Shown here: positions 42,314 to 51,737 of the stretch, piece by piece
How the letters are laid out: the number at the start of each line of letters is the position of its first letter
Numbering within the stretch: the first letter of the stretch is position 1
From: CAUZIZ01 sp965218775
GTDB lineage: Bacteria; Acidobacteriota; UBA6911; RPQK01; JAJDTT01
Assembly: GCA_965218775.1 (NCBI GenBank)
Contig: CBDCLS010000002.1
Coordinates: 62,001-126,000, forward strand
Direction of reading: 5' to 3'
DNA: 64,000 bases
Made by a program: the position numbers and the translations under genes
The notes under the pieces: model-generated
What the model saw: only the letters and a program-made list of their open reading frames with translations
Told to the model about the DNA's origin: nothing
The model's database searches: none

Positions 42314-43780
42314 TCAGGCCAGAATCTCTTTCACCACGTGCGCCGGTTCCACGCCCGTCAGTTTGGCGTCGAGGCCCTGGTGCTTGTAGGTAAAGCGCTC
42401 GTGGTCGATGCCAAACAGGTGCAGGATCGTGGCCTGGTAGTCTCGGATGTGGACCGGATCCTTGACGATGTTGTAGGAAAAATCATCGGTTTCGCCGTGA
42501 ACCACGCCGCCCTTGATGCCACCGCCTGCCATCCACAGGCTGTAGCAACGCGGGTGGTGGTCGCGCCCGTAATCGGTGGGTGTCAGAGTGCCCTGCGAAT
42601 AGATGGTCCGCCCGAACTCCCCGCCCCAGATCACCAACGTCTCCTCGAAAAGGCCACGCTCTTTCAGATCCTGGATCAGGGACCAGGCCGCGCGGTCGAC
42701 GTCTCGGGCCTGTGCCGGCAGGACTTCGGGGGCGGAGCTGTGGACGTCCCAGCCCCGGTGATAAATCTGGACGAAGCGTACACCACGCTCGACCAACCGC
42801 CGCGCCATGAGCGCTGCGTTCTGAAACTTGCCCGGCTCTTTCGCCTCTTCGCCCCAGCGTTTAAAGGTACTTTCCGGCTCGCTGGAGAGATCCGCCATCT
42901 CCGGGACCGAAGCCTGCATCCGAAATGCCATCTCGTACTGCTCGATCCGTGCCAGCGTCTCTGGATTGGCGATCTTCTCGTGCCGGATCTGGTTCAGCTC
43001 GCTGAGGCCGTCCAGCATCTTGCGGCGGACTTCTCTGGAGACCCCGTCCGGATCGCTGAGGTAGAGTACCGGGTCGGTTCCGGCTCGCAGCCCTGCGCCG
43101 GCATACTTAGGGGAAAGGAAGCCGGAGCTCCAGAGCTTGGCCGAGATCGCTTGCACCCCCGACTTGGGATGACTCTTCTCCGCGTTCATCACGACGAAGG
43201 TGGGCAGGTCCTGGTTCATGCTGCCGAGTCCATAGGCAATCCAGGAGCCGATGCAGGGCCGGCCGGCTACTTGCCTGCCTGTCTGAATGAAGGTAATCGC
43301 CGGTTCATGATTGATCGCATCGGTGTTCATCGAGCGAATAATGGCGATTTCATCGACCATCTTGGCCGTGTAGGGCAGTAGCTCGGAAATCCAGGCGCCG
43401 TTTTGACCGTGTTGCTGGAACTGAAAGACCGACGGAGCGATGGGAAAGCGGGCCTGTCCCGACGTCATGGTGGTGAGGCGCTGCCCCTGGCGCACCGACT
43501 CGGGCAGGTCCTGATCGTACCATTCCCTCATCTTGGGCTTATAGTCGAGCAGATCCATCTGCGGCGGCGCACCCATCATGTGAAGGTAGATGCAGCGCTT
43601 CGCTTTGGGGGCGAAATGGGGAAGGTTGGGTAAGCCGCCAAACGTTTTGTCCCCCGTGATTGAGCCCAGGCTACTGTCTGCCATGAGGTTGGCCAGTGCG
43701 ATTCCAGCGATACCCTTGGCCCCACGGGCGAAGAACTGGCGTCTGGTTTCTGCCAGGAGTGCCTCTTCGTGTGGATGCAT
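42314..43780 (-). CDS. DUF1501 domain protein (Tat-exported sulfatase-like)
   Basis: A 488-residue protein. TRRQFFARGAKGIAGIALANLM is a Tat-type signal. Conserved stretches are CIYLHMMGAPPQMDLLDYKP, GWDVHSS, TLVIWGGEFGRT, YGRDHHPRCYSLWMAGGGIKGG and HRGWDVH, as in DUF1501 proteins, which belong to the alkaline phosphatase/sulfatase fold. These are paired with DUF1549/DUF1553 cytochromes in Planctomycetota, Verrucomicrobiota and Acidobacteriota. The next gene upstream (43801-47061) is that partner, 20 bp away. The pair's role is not established. Confidence 0.92.
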   Translation of the reverse strand: MHPHEEALLAETRRQFFARGAKGIAGIALANLMADSSLGSITGDKTFGGLPNLPHFAPKAKRCIYLHMMGAPPQMDLLDYKPKMREWYDQDLPESVRQGQRLTTMTSGQARFPIAPSVFQFQQHGQNGAWISELLPYTAKMVDEIAIIRSMNTDAINHEPAITFIQTGRQVAGRPCIGSWIAYGLGSMNQDLPTFVVMNAEKSHPKSGVQAISAKLWSSGFLSPKYAGAGLRAGTDPVLYLSDPDGVSREVRRKMLDGLSELNQIRHEKIANPETLARIEQYEMAFRMQASVPEMADLSSEPESTFKRWGEEAKEPGKFQNAALMARRLVERGVRFVQIYHRGWDVHSSAPEVLPAQARDVDRAAWSLIQDLKERGLFEETLVIWGGEFGRTIYSQGTLTPTDYGRDHHPRCYSLWMAGGGIKGGVVHGETDDFSYNIVKDPVHIRDYQATILHLFGIDHERFTYKHQGLDAKLTGVEPAHVVKEILA

Positions 43781-43800
43781 TTTTAATCTCTCCGGGAAAC

Positions 43801-46800
43801 CTATCGGTTCAATACCTCGTCCAAGTTCATGATCTGGCTCGCCAGCATTGTCCAGGCTGCCGATTGTGTCGATGACAGCGCCTCATCGGGGGGAGTTTCG
43901 CCAGTGGAAAGGAGCTTCTTCGCCTCCCCGGTATTGGAGCGGTAGAAACCGATGAAGCCTTCGTATGTCCGCTTGGCGACGGCGCGTTCTCTTTCGCTGA
44001 AGGGGCGTGCCAGTAGCCGGGTCGTGACAAAGTCCAGACGTCGATCGAAACCGTCTCCGGCCTCGCGCATGGCGCGCTGCGCCAGGAAGCGTGAGGCTTC
44101 AACGAACTGCGTATCGTTCATCGTAACGAGCGCTTGCATCGGTGTGTTGGTTCGCTCCCGGCGCACCGTGGCGTGTTCTCGTGTGGGGGCATTGAAGATG
44201 TCCATGGAGGCCGGCGGGGCGGAGCGCTTCCAGAAGGTGTACATGCTGCGCCGATAGAGTTTGCTGCCGGAATCCCGCTGGTAGATTTGGGTATTGCTGC
44301 TGGGCATTGCCACCGTTTTCCAGACACCTGCTGGCTGGTAGGGCTTCACGCTGGGACCGCCAATCTTGCGGACCACCAGACCGCTTGCCGCCAAGGCGTA
44401 GTCCCGGATCATCTCGCCGTCCAGCCGAAAAAGCGGACCCCGCGATAGCAGTCGATTCTCCGGATCCTGTTCGAGCTTTTCGGGGGTGGCCCGAGCGGAC
44501 TGACGGTAGGTGGACGAGGTGACGAGACGGCGAAAGAACTGCTTGATGTCCCAGCCTGATTGGCGAAAATCAAGCGCTAACCAATCGATCAGCTCGGGAT
44601 GAGATGGAGGCTCCCCCTGCGAACCGAAGTCGTCGCTGGTCCTCACCAGGCCAGTACCGAAAACCTCCTGCCAGTAGCGGTTCACGATCACGCGGCTTGT
44701 CAGTGGATTCGCGTCATCAACCAGCCACCTGGCCAGTCCCATTCGGTTGCGAGGGAACGAAGCGGGCATTGGATGTAGAGCCGCGGGAGTGTTGGCGGGT
44801 ACGCGTTGCCGAGGTTGGTCGTACATGCCGCGGTGCAGCACGTGAGCCACCGGATCGCTATCGGGGTTCTCCTGCATGACGTGTGTGACGCCGCCGCGCC
44901 TCCGGATCTCTCGCCATTCCCGATTGATTGCTTGCTTGCGCGCCAGCAACCGGCGGTAATCCGTGTCCTCGACGCTCAGGTAGTAGAGACGCAGCGCCTC
45001 TTGCTGGTCCTCACTCAATTGTTCCGGTTTCTGGTCTCTGGCGATCTGGAGAACGTGCCACAGCGAAACGATCTTGGCTTCCTGAACCGTAATCGGGCGA
45101 TTGAAGAATCGAAGATCGGCTATCCCCCCGCCTGAGAAGTGGCGAACCTTGGCATCTTCTCGTTCGCTGCTCTTGCCGAATCCTCGGCCCAGTTGGAGGG
45201 GTAGTCCTGTTCGAATGCTCCCCTCCACCTTGGCGAAGAATTCGCTCCCCTGCTCCTCGACCAGATCCCCGTTCCTGTAGACGCGTAAGCCACCTCGCTC
45301 GCCGGAGCCGTCATGGGTTACCACTATATGCGTCCATATCCCTGGAGGCATCCGCTTGGTGTTGATGGGCAGGATCTTCACTGCCGACGGGCTGTCGCCT
45401 CCCGCTGGCTTTTCACCGGTCAGGGCAAAGGTGAGCTGCCGTTGCTGGATGCTGAGTGTCCATCCGCGGGAATGGTCCTCGGGATCGTCCTGAGCGGCAA
45501 CGGTGAAGTTTCCGACGACCTTGGGCTGGTAGATCCAAAGAGCCATCGAAAAGGGGTTATCGGTATCGAGGTTCAAAGGAGGGAGCTCGGCCCACGATTC
45601 TTCCTTGAAGCGCAGCGCTGGTTGGTTCGGGTGGGGGCCCTCTGCCACCACTGCGCCCTGATTCAAGGCGATCTTCTCCCGGCTTCCCTCGATGTTGACA
45701 ACAGGATCCCCGTCAAGGACAAGCGTCAGCAACTCTGCAGACTCTTCAAGCGGGGCCGACAGGGAACAATACCTCCCGGCGGCAAGCCACGCGGCGAAAA
45801 GCTCGCCAACCGAGTTGGCGCGCGAGGCGATCTTCACCTCGAGTTCAGCTGCTTCCTGGCGCAGATCGGTCCAGAGCCCCCGATCCTCCTCACTGGGTAC
45901 GACCAGGGTGGGTGGCGGGTCCGATATGTTGCCGTCCATGACGTACTGGGTGGTGTTTCTGAAGAAGGCGGTCAAGGAGTAGAACTCGCTCTGTGCGATC
46001 GGGTCGAACTTGTGGTCATGGCAGGTGGCGCATCCGACCGTCAGTCCCAGAAAGACGGTGCCGGTTGTATCGGCTCGGTCCTTGGCATAGATGGCTTCGT
46101 ATTCTTCGGGGATCACGCCGCCTTCATTGGTCGTGATGTTGCAGCGGTGAAAACCAGTGGCAACCAACTGGTCGAGGGTTGGGCTGGGCAGTAGATCTCC
46201 GGCGATCTGCTCTACCGTAAACTCGTCGAATGGCTTGTTCTCATTTAGAGCTCGGATGACCCAGTCGCGGTAAGGCCACATCTCGCGATAGTTGTCGATG
46301 TGGATCCCGTGGGTGTCCGCGTAGCGAGCGGCGTCAAGCCAATAGCGCGCTCGATGCTCACCCCCCCAGTGCTTGGAAGCGAGTAGTTTGTCGACGAGCT
46401 TCTCGTACGACTGCGCCGAGCTATCGTTCAGATAGCTCTCCAGGGTGCCGGGGTCGGGAGGAAGCCCCGTCAGATCCAGAGCCACGCGGCGCGCAAGGGT
46501 ACGTCTGTCGGCTTCCGGTGCCGGCTCCAGGCCTTCCTTCTCGAGCCGGGCAAGAATAAACCGGTCGAGTGGGCTGCGCACCCAGCTTTCGTTTTCAACT
46601 GCGGGAGGCTCATAGGGCTGGATCGCCTTGAAGGACCAGTGCTGATCCCAGGAAGCGCCCTCTTCGATCCAACGCCTGAGAAGGTCGATCTGTTTCTTCG
46701 TCAGCTCCTTCTTCGAAAAGGTTGGGGGCATCCGCCGTGCAGGGTCCTGGGTGGTGATGCGCTGGTAAAGCAGGCTGGCATCGGTGTCGCCCGGTACTAA

Positions 46801-47061
46801 AGGGCTCTTGCTGCCGCGTGCCGCGAAGGCTCCGTCCCTGGTATCGAGTCTTAAAGCAGCCATGCGGGTTTGAGCGTCGGGGCCATGGCAGCTGAAGCAG
46901 TTGTCGGAGAGAATCGGCCGCACTTCACGTTGGAAGTCGACCGCATCCACCGAGGCTGCCCAGGACGACGTGCTGACCAGGAATAGTCCGAAGAAGCGTG
47001 TGAAGATGCTTCGAGGGAGGATCAACGCCAGAAGAAAAGCCTTGCTTCGCGGATTCAGCAT
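43801..47061 (-). CDS. DUF1549/DUF1553 cytochrome c-type protein with LamG domain
   Basis: A ~1,086-residue exported protein. N-terminus hydrophobic, then the Planctomycete cytochrome motif VDFQREVRPILSDNCFSCHG (CxxCH). DUF1549 follows (~150-360; YWLDAARYADTHGIHIDNYRE, GCATCHDHKFDP). A LamG/concanavalin-like module sits at ~470-590 (NPFSMALWIYQPKVVGN, IWTHIVVTHDG). DUF1553 (~690-960; RMGLARWLVDDANPLTSRVIVNR, SSNTQIYQRDSGSKLYRRSMY) closes the protein. ATG 47061 is used; ATG 47094 is an alternative. Together with the DUF1501 gene it forms the usual two-gene unit, a membrane/periplasmic redox-linked system of unknown substrate. Confidence 0.9.
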   Translation of the reverse strand: MLNPRSKAFLLALILPRSIFTRFFGLFLVSTSSWAASVDAVDFQREVRPILSDNCFSCHGPDAQTRMAALRLDTRDGAFAARGSKSPLVPGDTDASLLYQRITTQDPARRMPPTFSKKELTKKQIDLLRRWIEEGASWDQHWSFKAIQPYEPPAVENESWVRSPLDRFILARLEKEGLEPAPEADRRTLARRVALDLTGLPPDPGTLESYLNDSSAQSYEKLVDKLLASKHWGGEHRARYWLDAARYADTHGIHIDNYREMWPYRDWVIRALNENKPFDEFTVEQIAGDLLPSPTLDQLVATGFHRCNITTNEGGVIPEEYEAIYAKDRADTTGTVFLGLTVGCATCHDHKFDPIAQSEFYSLTAFFRNTTQYVMDGNISDPPPTLVVPSEEDRGLWTDLRQEAAELEVKIASRANSVGELFAAWLAAGRYCSLSAPLEESAELLTLVLDGDPVVNIEGSREKIALNQGAVVAEGPHPNQPALRFKEESWAELPPLNLDTDNPFSMALWIYQPKVVGNFTVAAQDDPEDHSRGWTLSIQQRQLTFALTGEKPAGGDSPSAVKILPINTKRMPPGIWTHIVVTHDGSGERGGLRVYRNGDLVEEQGSEFFAKVEGSIRTGLPLQLGRGFGKSSEREDAKVRHFSGGGIADLRFFNRPITVQEAKIVSLWHVLQIARDQKPEQLSEDQQEALRLYYLSVEDTDYRRLLARKQAINREWREIRRRGGVTHVMQENPDSDPVAHVLHRGMYDQPRQRVPANTPAALHPMPASFPRNRMGLARWLVDDANPLTSRVIVNRYWQEVFGTGLVRTSDDFGSQGEPPSHPELIDWLALDFRQSGWDIKQFFRRLVTSSTYRQSARATPEKLEQDPENRLLSRGPLFRLDGEMIRDYALAASGLVVRKIGGPSVKPYQPAGVWKTVAMPSSNTQIYQRDSGSKLYRRSMYTFWKRSAPPASMDIFNAPTREHATVRRERTNTPMQALVTMNDTQFVEASRFLAQRAMREAGDGFDRRLDFVTTRLLARPFSERERAVAKRTYEGFIGFYRSNTGEAKKLLSTGETPPDEALSSTQSAAWTMLASQIMNLDEVLNR

Positions 47062-47211
47062 TACCACTCTTACGGTGATGTCTAGAGTGGACATGGTACA
47101 CGCTACATTGCCCCGCTAGCAACAGATCGGCTCGTCCTAACGTCCCCGAGTGCCGGATGATTCAGATTGAAGCTTCTTCAACAGTAGGGCCAAGCGATCT
47201 AGCCTTCGAAA

Positions 47212-47312
47212 TTCGCCTGTTCGATATTCTGCGGTTCGGCATTTCCACCGGTTGCCTTCTCCAGAGCAAGGAAAAGTCTAAATCACAAACCGCAGAACAC
47301 CGAACATGCGAA
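47212..47312. repeat. Imperfect inverted repeat upstream of two genes
   Basis: Arms at 47212-47236 and 47288-47312 match at 21 of 25 positions as reverse complements (TTCG-x-TGTTCG...TTCTGCGGTT), around ~50 bp. It lies in the gap between the DUF1553 gene and the LolA-like gene; the rest of the 370-bp gap shows nothing else. It may be a small mobile remnant or hairpin. Confidence 0.5.
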
Positions 47313-47430
47313 CGCCGAAGTACCCTGGTGGTTCTTGTGGACAGGCAGCCCGAGGTGGTGCTGTCGCGGGGACGGCTGACGCTCTAGCGGCAAGGTCGGA
47401 TTTGGGATTGTGCCTATCTCGGTCAGACGA

Positions 47431-48396
47431 TTACTTGTCGGCAGTCGGTCCCTGCTCGGCGGCAGGCGCAAACGAGATCTTGCTGGCAACGGTGAACTTC
47501 TTGTAGTCCGCGTATTGACTGGTTGCCTGGAAGCGAAATCCCTTGAAGAGCAGCAGGCGCCCCGATCCTCGAAAAGAGGCCTGAGCGGGTAGCCAGATTT
47601 CGTCGTTTACCTTACGTCGCTGGAAAACCATTTTCGCCCCCTCATTGAGCTTGGCGACGATACCCCACCCGAACTTGATGCTCTTGAGGGTCTCGGCTTC
47701 TACCTTCACTGGTTGATAGTCCTGTTCGCTGACCCAGACTCGACCCTGGATCTTCCGGAGTATCTTGACGTCCTTGATCTTGCTCTTGAACCCAGGGCGC
47801 GGCGTAAACTTGACGACCAGGGTAGGGTACCCCTCGAGCAGCTCCCGGCGCTGGATTTCGAAGCGGTAGAGACGAAGCATCTCATCGATTAGCTCCTTCT
47901 CTTTTCGCAGCGCCTCTGCCTCTCCAGCCTCATACTCGGAGCCCGCCTGAAGACCTCTCTTTCTCCCCTTCTTGGCGTACTTCTGGACCTTCTTGTTGTA
48001 CTTTTTGTCCTGCTTTCTGAGTTCCTTTTCCTCGACCGACTTCCCGTCCTTGGAGACCAGGCGCCGATAATTCAATTCCTCGACCGTAGAGGGGAAAACC
48101 TCGTAAGCCCTCACTTTCGTTTTCTGGGCTTCTCCCTTCTTGTTCAGCTCTATGACTTCCTGCGTCTCGTTGTAGGTATATTGGCGCAGCAGGAAGCGGT
48201 CACTGTGGAGGTTGTCCCGTACCTTGTCGACCAGCTCTTCGACTGGGGGAAGAGGAGAGTCCGGTGCTGCTGCTTCTTGACCCAGCGCTCCTGAAAACAG
48301 AAACAAGTAAAGACAGACCAGAGCAATCCAGCGCGGAAAGCGAAACCGGTATCCAGTGTAAGGACGGCTCGCTGAGGGTCGTTGATTCAGATCCAC
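47431..48396 (-). CDS. LolA-like periplasmic protein (outer-membrane lipoprotein-sorting type)
   Basis: A 321-residue exported protein with a signal sequence (WIALVCLYLFLFSGALGQ). It has a charged, coiled central region (~105-175, EKELRKQDKKYNKKVQKYAK, KEKELIDEMLRLY), then a beta-rich half with VWVSEQDYQPVKVEAETLKS and NDEIWLPAQASFRGSGRL that resembles the LolA/LolB fold. Many similar genes occur in Acidobacteriota. The role in lipoprotein or lipid transport is an inference from the fold. It is adjacent to, but 64 bp from, the SGNH gene on the same strand. Confidence 0.6.
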   Translation of the reverse strand: MDLNQRPSASRPYTGYRFRFPRWIALVCLYLFLFSGALGQEAAAPDSPLPPVEELVDKVRDNLHSDRFLLRQYTYNETQEVIELNKKGEAQKTKVRAYEVFPSTVEELNYRRLVSKDGKSVEEKELRKQDKKYNKKVQKYAKKGRKRGLQAGSEYEAGEAEALRKEKELIDEMLRLYRFEIQRRELLEGYPTLVVKFTPRPGFKSKIKDVKILRKIQGRVWVSEQDYQPVKVEAETLKSIKFGWGIVAKLNEGAKMVFQRRKVNDEIWLPAQASFRGSGRLLLFKGFRFQATSQYADYKKFTVASKISFAPAAEQGPTADK

Positions 48397-48460
48397 GTTT
48401 TTAGTAAGACCGAATCCAGGTCCATCTGGTTCACGACTGTAAGGATCAAGCTTGCGGCTC

Positions 48461-49783
48461 TCAGCGTATCTCTTCGTAGAGAACCTTCCCGATGGCCTCG
48501 GCGATCATCCCATATCCTTTCGTGTTCAAGTGACAACAGGTGTCGACGTAGAGTGGCTCATCGTGGTTCACGAAAAGCATGGTTAGATCGTGAAATCTGA
48601 TCCCTTGCCGTCTGAGTTCCTTGCCCGCTTCAATTAGGCGGGGATAGCCTGGCTCGACCCCCTTCCTGTATGGCTCGTCTTCCGAGATGGCCACGCTCCG
48701 CTCCTCTTGCGTCATGATCTTTGAGCCAACAAGGTACTGGTTGGGTTGGAGAAAATGGAAGTATTCCACGTCGTTGGCTGCACACAACCTGTGCATCTGG
48801 ATCGAAGATCTTTGCCAAACGCTTACTAGATCTTGATACAACGCTGCTTCGTCTTGGTAGTCAAATGAAGGTCCCCTCACCAGGTAGCTCAGTCGGCCCT
48901 TGGATTTAACCTCGTACTGATTCAACGCCAACTGCAGGGCCGAGCGCTGCCTCAGCAATCTGGCGTCGTAATACTCCCAAAGGACATTGCTCAAGACATG
49001 GTAGCGGAGGGGGAAGTAGGAACCGATACGCGCCCAGCTTTCCCGCCTTTCTTGGAGGAGCGCCAATTGGCCGATCATTGACAGCAACTCGGGACGCCTC
49101 AAGGTATGTACCCTCCCAAACCAGGCACGGGGAAAGAAGGGGAAGACCTGTTTGGGGATGTTCTCAGATGCGGGTAGAGCTACCTCGTTGAATCCGTCCA
49201 GATTGATCACAATGTCGAAATGGGCGCCTAGCGAAAGGAAGTAGCTGAGAGTAATCAATTGTTGAGGCTGCTTGTAGCCGGGCAGGGCAAGGGTATGCAC
49301 CACGTACTCTCTGTCCCGAAATCTTGGAACTTGCTGAATCTGCTCCAGGAGCACACTGCGGGCCAGATGCGAAGTACCTATGGCGAAAGATCCCCCGAAA
49401 ATACCGATAACGATCTTCTGGTGATTTTTGGCAGCAGCCGGGGTAAACGATTCTTCAGTCGGAAAGCCGTGGTCGGAAATGCCGCTCTGTGCGGTCGGAT
49501 CGAGGACGTACCCAAGATAGGGATGGATCACCTCATCCAATATAAGGGGGTCGAGTGCAGGAGAAACCAGATTCCCTCCGTCGTGATCCTCGAGGGAGTC
49601 TTCGGAAGATGTGCTGATCGCCTCTCGTTTTGCCTCGGTTGCTTCCCAGGAAAAAGGGGAGTCCCGCCAAATCATGTAGCCAAAGAACGCTAACAGCTCA
49701 GTGCAGAAATAGACCATTGCGATCAGCAGGGCGTAGAAGACCAGCTTCTTTCTCCTACCGATCTTAGATGGCTGCATTCGCAT
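48461..49783 (-). CDS. Membrane-anchored SGNH/GDSL-type hydrolase
   Basis: A 440-residue protein with one N-terminal membrane helix (VFYALLIAMVYFCTELLAFFGYM). The SGNH blocks are visible: IGIFGGSFAIG (block I, catalytic Ser in GGS), NLDGFNEV (block III, Gly/Asn) and VDTCCHLNTKGYGMIAEAIG (block V, Asp-x-x-His, with DTCCH). This suggests a membrane-tethered, periplasmic esterase or acyltransferase. Orientation and spacing suggest it could be in the same transcript as the LolA-like gene. The substrate is unknown. Confidence 0.8.
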   Translation of the reverse strand: MRMQPSKIGRRKKLVFYALLIAMVYFCTELLAFFGYMIWRDSPFSWEATEAKREAISTSSEDSLEDHDGGNLVSPALDPLILDEVIHPYLGYVLDPTAQSGISDHGFPTEESFTPAAAKNHQKIVIGIFGGSFAIGTSHLARSVLLEQIQQVPRFRDREYVVHTLALPGYKQPQQLITLSYFLSLGAHFDIVINLDGFNEVALPASENIPKQVFPFFPRAWFGRVHTLRRPELLSMIGQLALLQERRESWARIGSYFPLRYHVLSNVLWEYYDARLLRQRSALQLALNQYEVKSKGRLSYLVRGPSFDYQDEAALYQDLVSVWQRSSIQMHRLCAANDVEYFHFLQPNQYLVGSKIMTQEERSVAISEDEPYRKGVEPGYPRLIEAGKELRRQGIRFHDLTMLFVNHDEPLYVDTCCHLNTKGYGMIAEAIGKVLYEEIR

Positions 49784-49890
49784 GATTATATGTCACCCGT
49801 TGTCGGATGTTCTGAAGTAGGGCCGAGCTCCGAGCGAACCCTTGTACATCAAGGGTATTGCTCTAGAATGGATGCGCAAGGAGAGATGCA

Positions 49891-51411
49891 ATGTTGACTA
49901 CCCGCAGCCTGTTCACAGTTTTCCTTCTTTCTCTATTTTCGGTCGTTGGTTGGGCCCGAGAGGCCGATGCTGTCGACATAGGTTCGCGCCGGGAGCTGTT
50001 CGTCGATGACTTCCTTATCGATCGCATGACCGGTGCTCGGCTTGAGCTCCACCACCCTATCCCCCAAGAAGTGGTCCTGGTCCACGACCAACCCTGGGAG
50101 GGAAGTGGGTGTGGCTACCATCAGGTCTTCCAGGACGAGGGTCGCTACCGGCTCTACTATCGCGGTTGGCAGATCCAGGTCGAGGGCAAGGAGCTGATTC
50201 GACCGCACATTCCGTTGGCCTGTTATGCCGAGAGTCTGGACGGGATCCACTGGGTGAAGCCGGAGTTGGGGCTTATCGAGTTTCAGGGTTCGAAGAAGAA
50301 CAACATCGTTTGGGACGGAGCTGGATATGAGGGGCACGATCTGACGCCTTTCATCGATGCCAATCCTGCCGCCAGCGCGGAGCAAAAATACAAGGCTTTG
50401 GCCTGGGCCTGGGGAGGCTCCAAGGGGCTGCGGGCCTTTCAATCCGCTGACGCTGTTCGATGGTCCTTTATGGATGGGGGCAAAGCGGTCATGACGAAGG
50501 GTGCGTTCGACACCCAGAACATCGCCTTCTGGGACACGCTGCGCCAGGAATACCGAGCCTACATTCGCGATTTCCACCCGCACGCGTCGAGTGGCGAGAG
50601 GATCCGCGATATCCGGACATCCACTTCCAGGGACTTCATTCACTGGACGGATCCGGTAATGGTCCGCTTTCACGACGTTCCCGATGAGCCCCTCTACACG
50701 AATCAGATCGCAGCCTACTATCGAGCGCCGCACATCTTCATCGGTTTTCCGGTGCGTTACCGGGAGAGAGCCTGGGACGATCACTACAAGAACCTGCCTC
50801 AATATCAGCATCGTAAAGGGCGGACGCAGGGCCATGTCCGCTATGGCAGCGCGATTACCGACACGCTTTTCATGTCCAGCCGTGATGGCCACAGCTTCAA
50901 ACGCTGGGGGGAATCATTCCTCAGGCCAGGTCCCCAGCACCCCAATAACTGGGCCTATGGTGACCACTATATGGCCTGGCACGCCGTGGAGACCGCTTCT
51001 GCCATTCCAGGCGCCCCCAAAGAAATCTCTCTCTATGCCACCGAGAGTTACTGGACCGGGAAGAGCGACCGGCTTCGGCGCTACACTTTGAGGGTAGATG
51101 GCTTTGTCTCAGTCGCGGCACCCATGAAGGGAGGCGAGCTGCTGACGCGTCCCCTGATCTTTACCGGGAATACCCTGGAGATCAACTTTGCCAGTTCGGC
51201 TGCCGGGAGCATCCGGATCGAAGTGCAGGATTCCGCTGGCAGCGCACTGGAAGGCTTTGCCTTGGAAGATTCTTTCGAGATCTTTGGGGATCAGCTGGAT
51301 CGATCGGTGGAGTGGAAAAGTGGGGCCCAGTTAGGTCCGCTGGCGGGAAAGCCAGTACGACTGCGCTTCGTTATGAAGGATGCGGATCTATACTCGCTGC
51401 GGTTTCGATGA
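49891..51411 (+). CDS. GH32/43-like beta-propeller protein (paralogue 3)
   Basis: A 506-residue exported protein with signal LFTVFLLSLFSVVGWA and AAGGAGA upstream of ATG 49891. Blade motifs are RYRLYYRGWQ, CYAESLDGIHWVKPELGL, FQGSKKNN and MSSRDGHSFKRW, equivalent to the paralogues at 12091, 16129 and 53467. The C-terminus repeats their beta-sandwich (IRIEVQDSAGSALEGF ... DLYSLRF). No lipobox, unlike paralogues 1 and 2. Its neighbour is a hypothetical lipoprotein. A carbohydrate substrate is presumed. Confidence 0.75.
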   Translation: MLTTRSLFTVFLLSLFSVVGWAREADAVDIGSRRELFVDDFLIDRMTGARLELHHPIPQEVVLVHDQPWEGSGCGYHQVFQDEGRYRLYYRGWQIQVEGKELIRPHIPLACYAESLDGIHWVKPELGLIEFQGSKKNNIVWDGAGYEGHDLTPFIDANPAASAEQKYKALAWAWGGSKGLRAFQSADAVRWSFMDGGKAVMTKGAFDTQNIAFWDTLRQEYRAYIRDFHPHASSGERIRDIRTSTSRDFIHWTDPVMVRFHDVPDEPLYTNQIAAYYRAPHIFIGFPVRYRERAWDDHYKNLPQYQHRKGRTQGHVRYGSAITDTLFMSSRDGHSFKRWGESFLRPGPQHPNNWAYGDHYMAWHAVETASAIPGAPKEISLYATESYWTGKSDRLRRYTLRVDGFVSVAAPMKGGELLTRPLIFTGNTLEINFASSAAGSIRIEVQDSAGSALEGFALEDSFEIFGDQLDRSVEWKSGAQLGPLAGKPVRLRFVMKDADLYSLRFR

Positions 51412-51457
51412 CTTTCTTTGCTTGAAATAGGGTTGTTCAGTGTCAGTTCACGCTAGA

Positions 51458-51628
51458 TTATTGAGAGATATAGGTCGCGGATAGGGAGATTTCGCTGTTG
51501 TCGGGCTCTCTCCTCGGAACTGGGGCACATCTCGCTGAAAGTTCAAGTCGTTCGCGGCTCTGTTTCGCTCTTGCATCATTGATAGACGCCTCGCTCAGGA
51601 AGCTACGTCGATTCAGGTTCTTCTTCAT
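51458..51628 (-). pseudogene. Tat-signal gene remnant
   Basis: Begins MKKNLNRRSFLS, a Tat-like start, with GGGAGA upstream of ATG 51628, but after ~17 residues the sequence (INDARAKQSRERLELSARC) has no recognisable fold, and the frame stops at 51458. Looks like the 5' scrap of an exported oxidoreductase. A truncated aldo/keto reductase tail lies at 52771, on the other strand, so it could be the other end of a rearranged gene. Confidence 0.4.
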
Positions 51629-51737
51629 GTTTATTTCTCCCAGATCCCGAAAAATTCCGTGCGATGGCGATAGAATAGCTGCACACAAAGCTTTAGATCC
51701 AGGGTTGCCAAGGTAAGAAAGTAGAGCGAGACAAAGG

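Noticed and set aside
42209..43381. 390-codon plus-strand frame opposite DUF1501
   Set aside because: Antisense shadow of the DUF1501 gene, starting inside BIME copy D.
45313..46194. 293-codon plus-strand frame opposite the DUF1553 gene
   Set aside because: Antisense shadow; no recognisable domain, while the minus strand has conserved cytochrome and DUF motifs.
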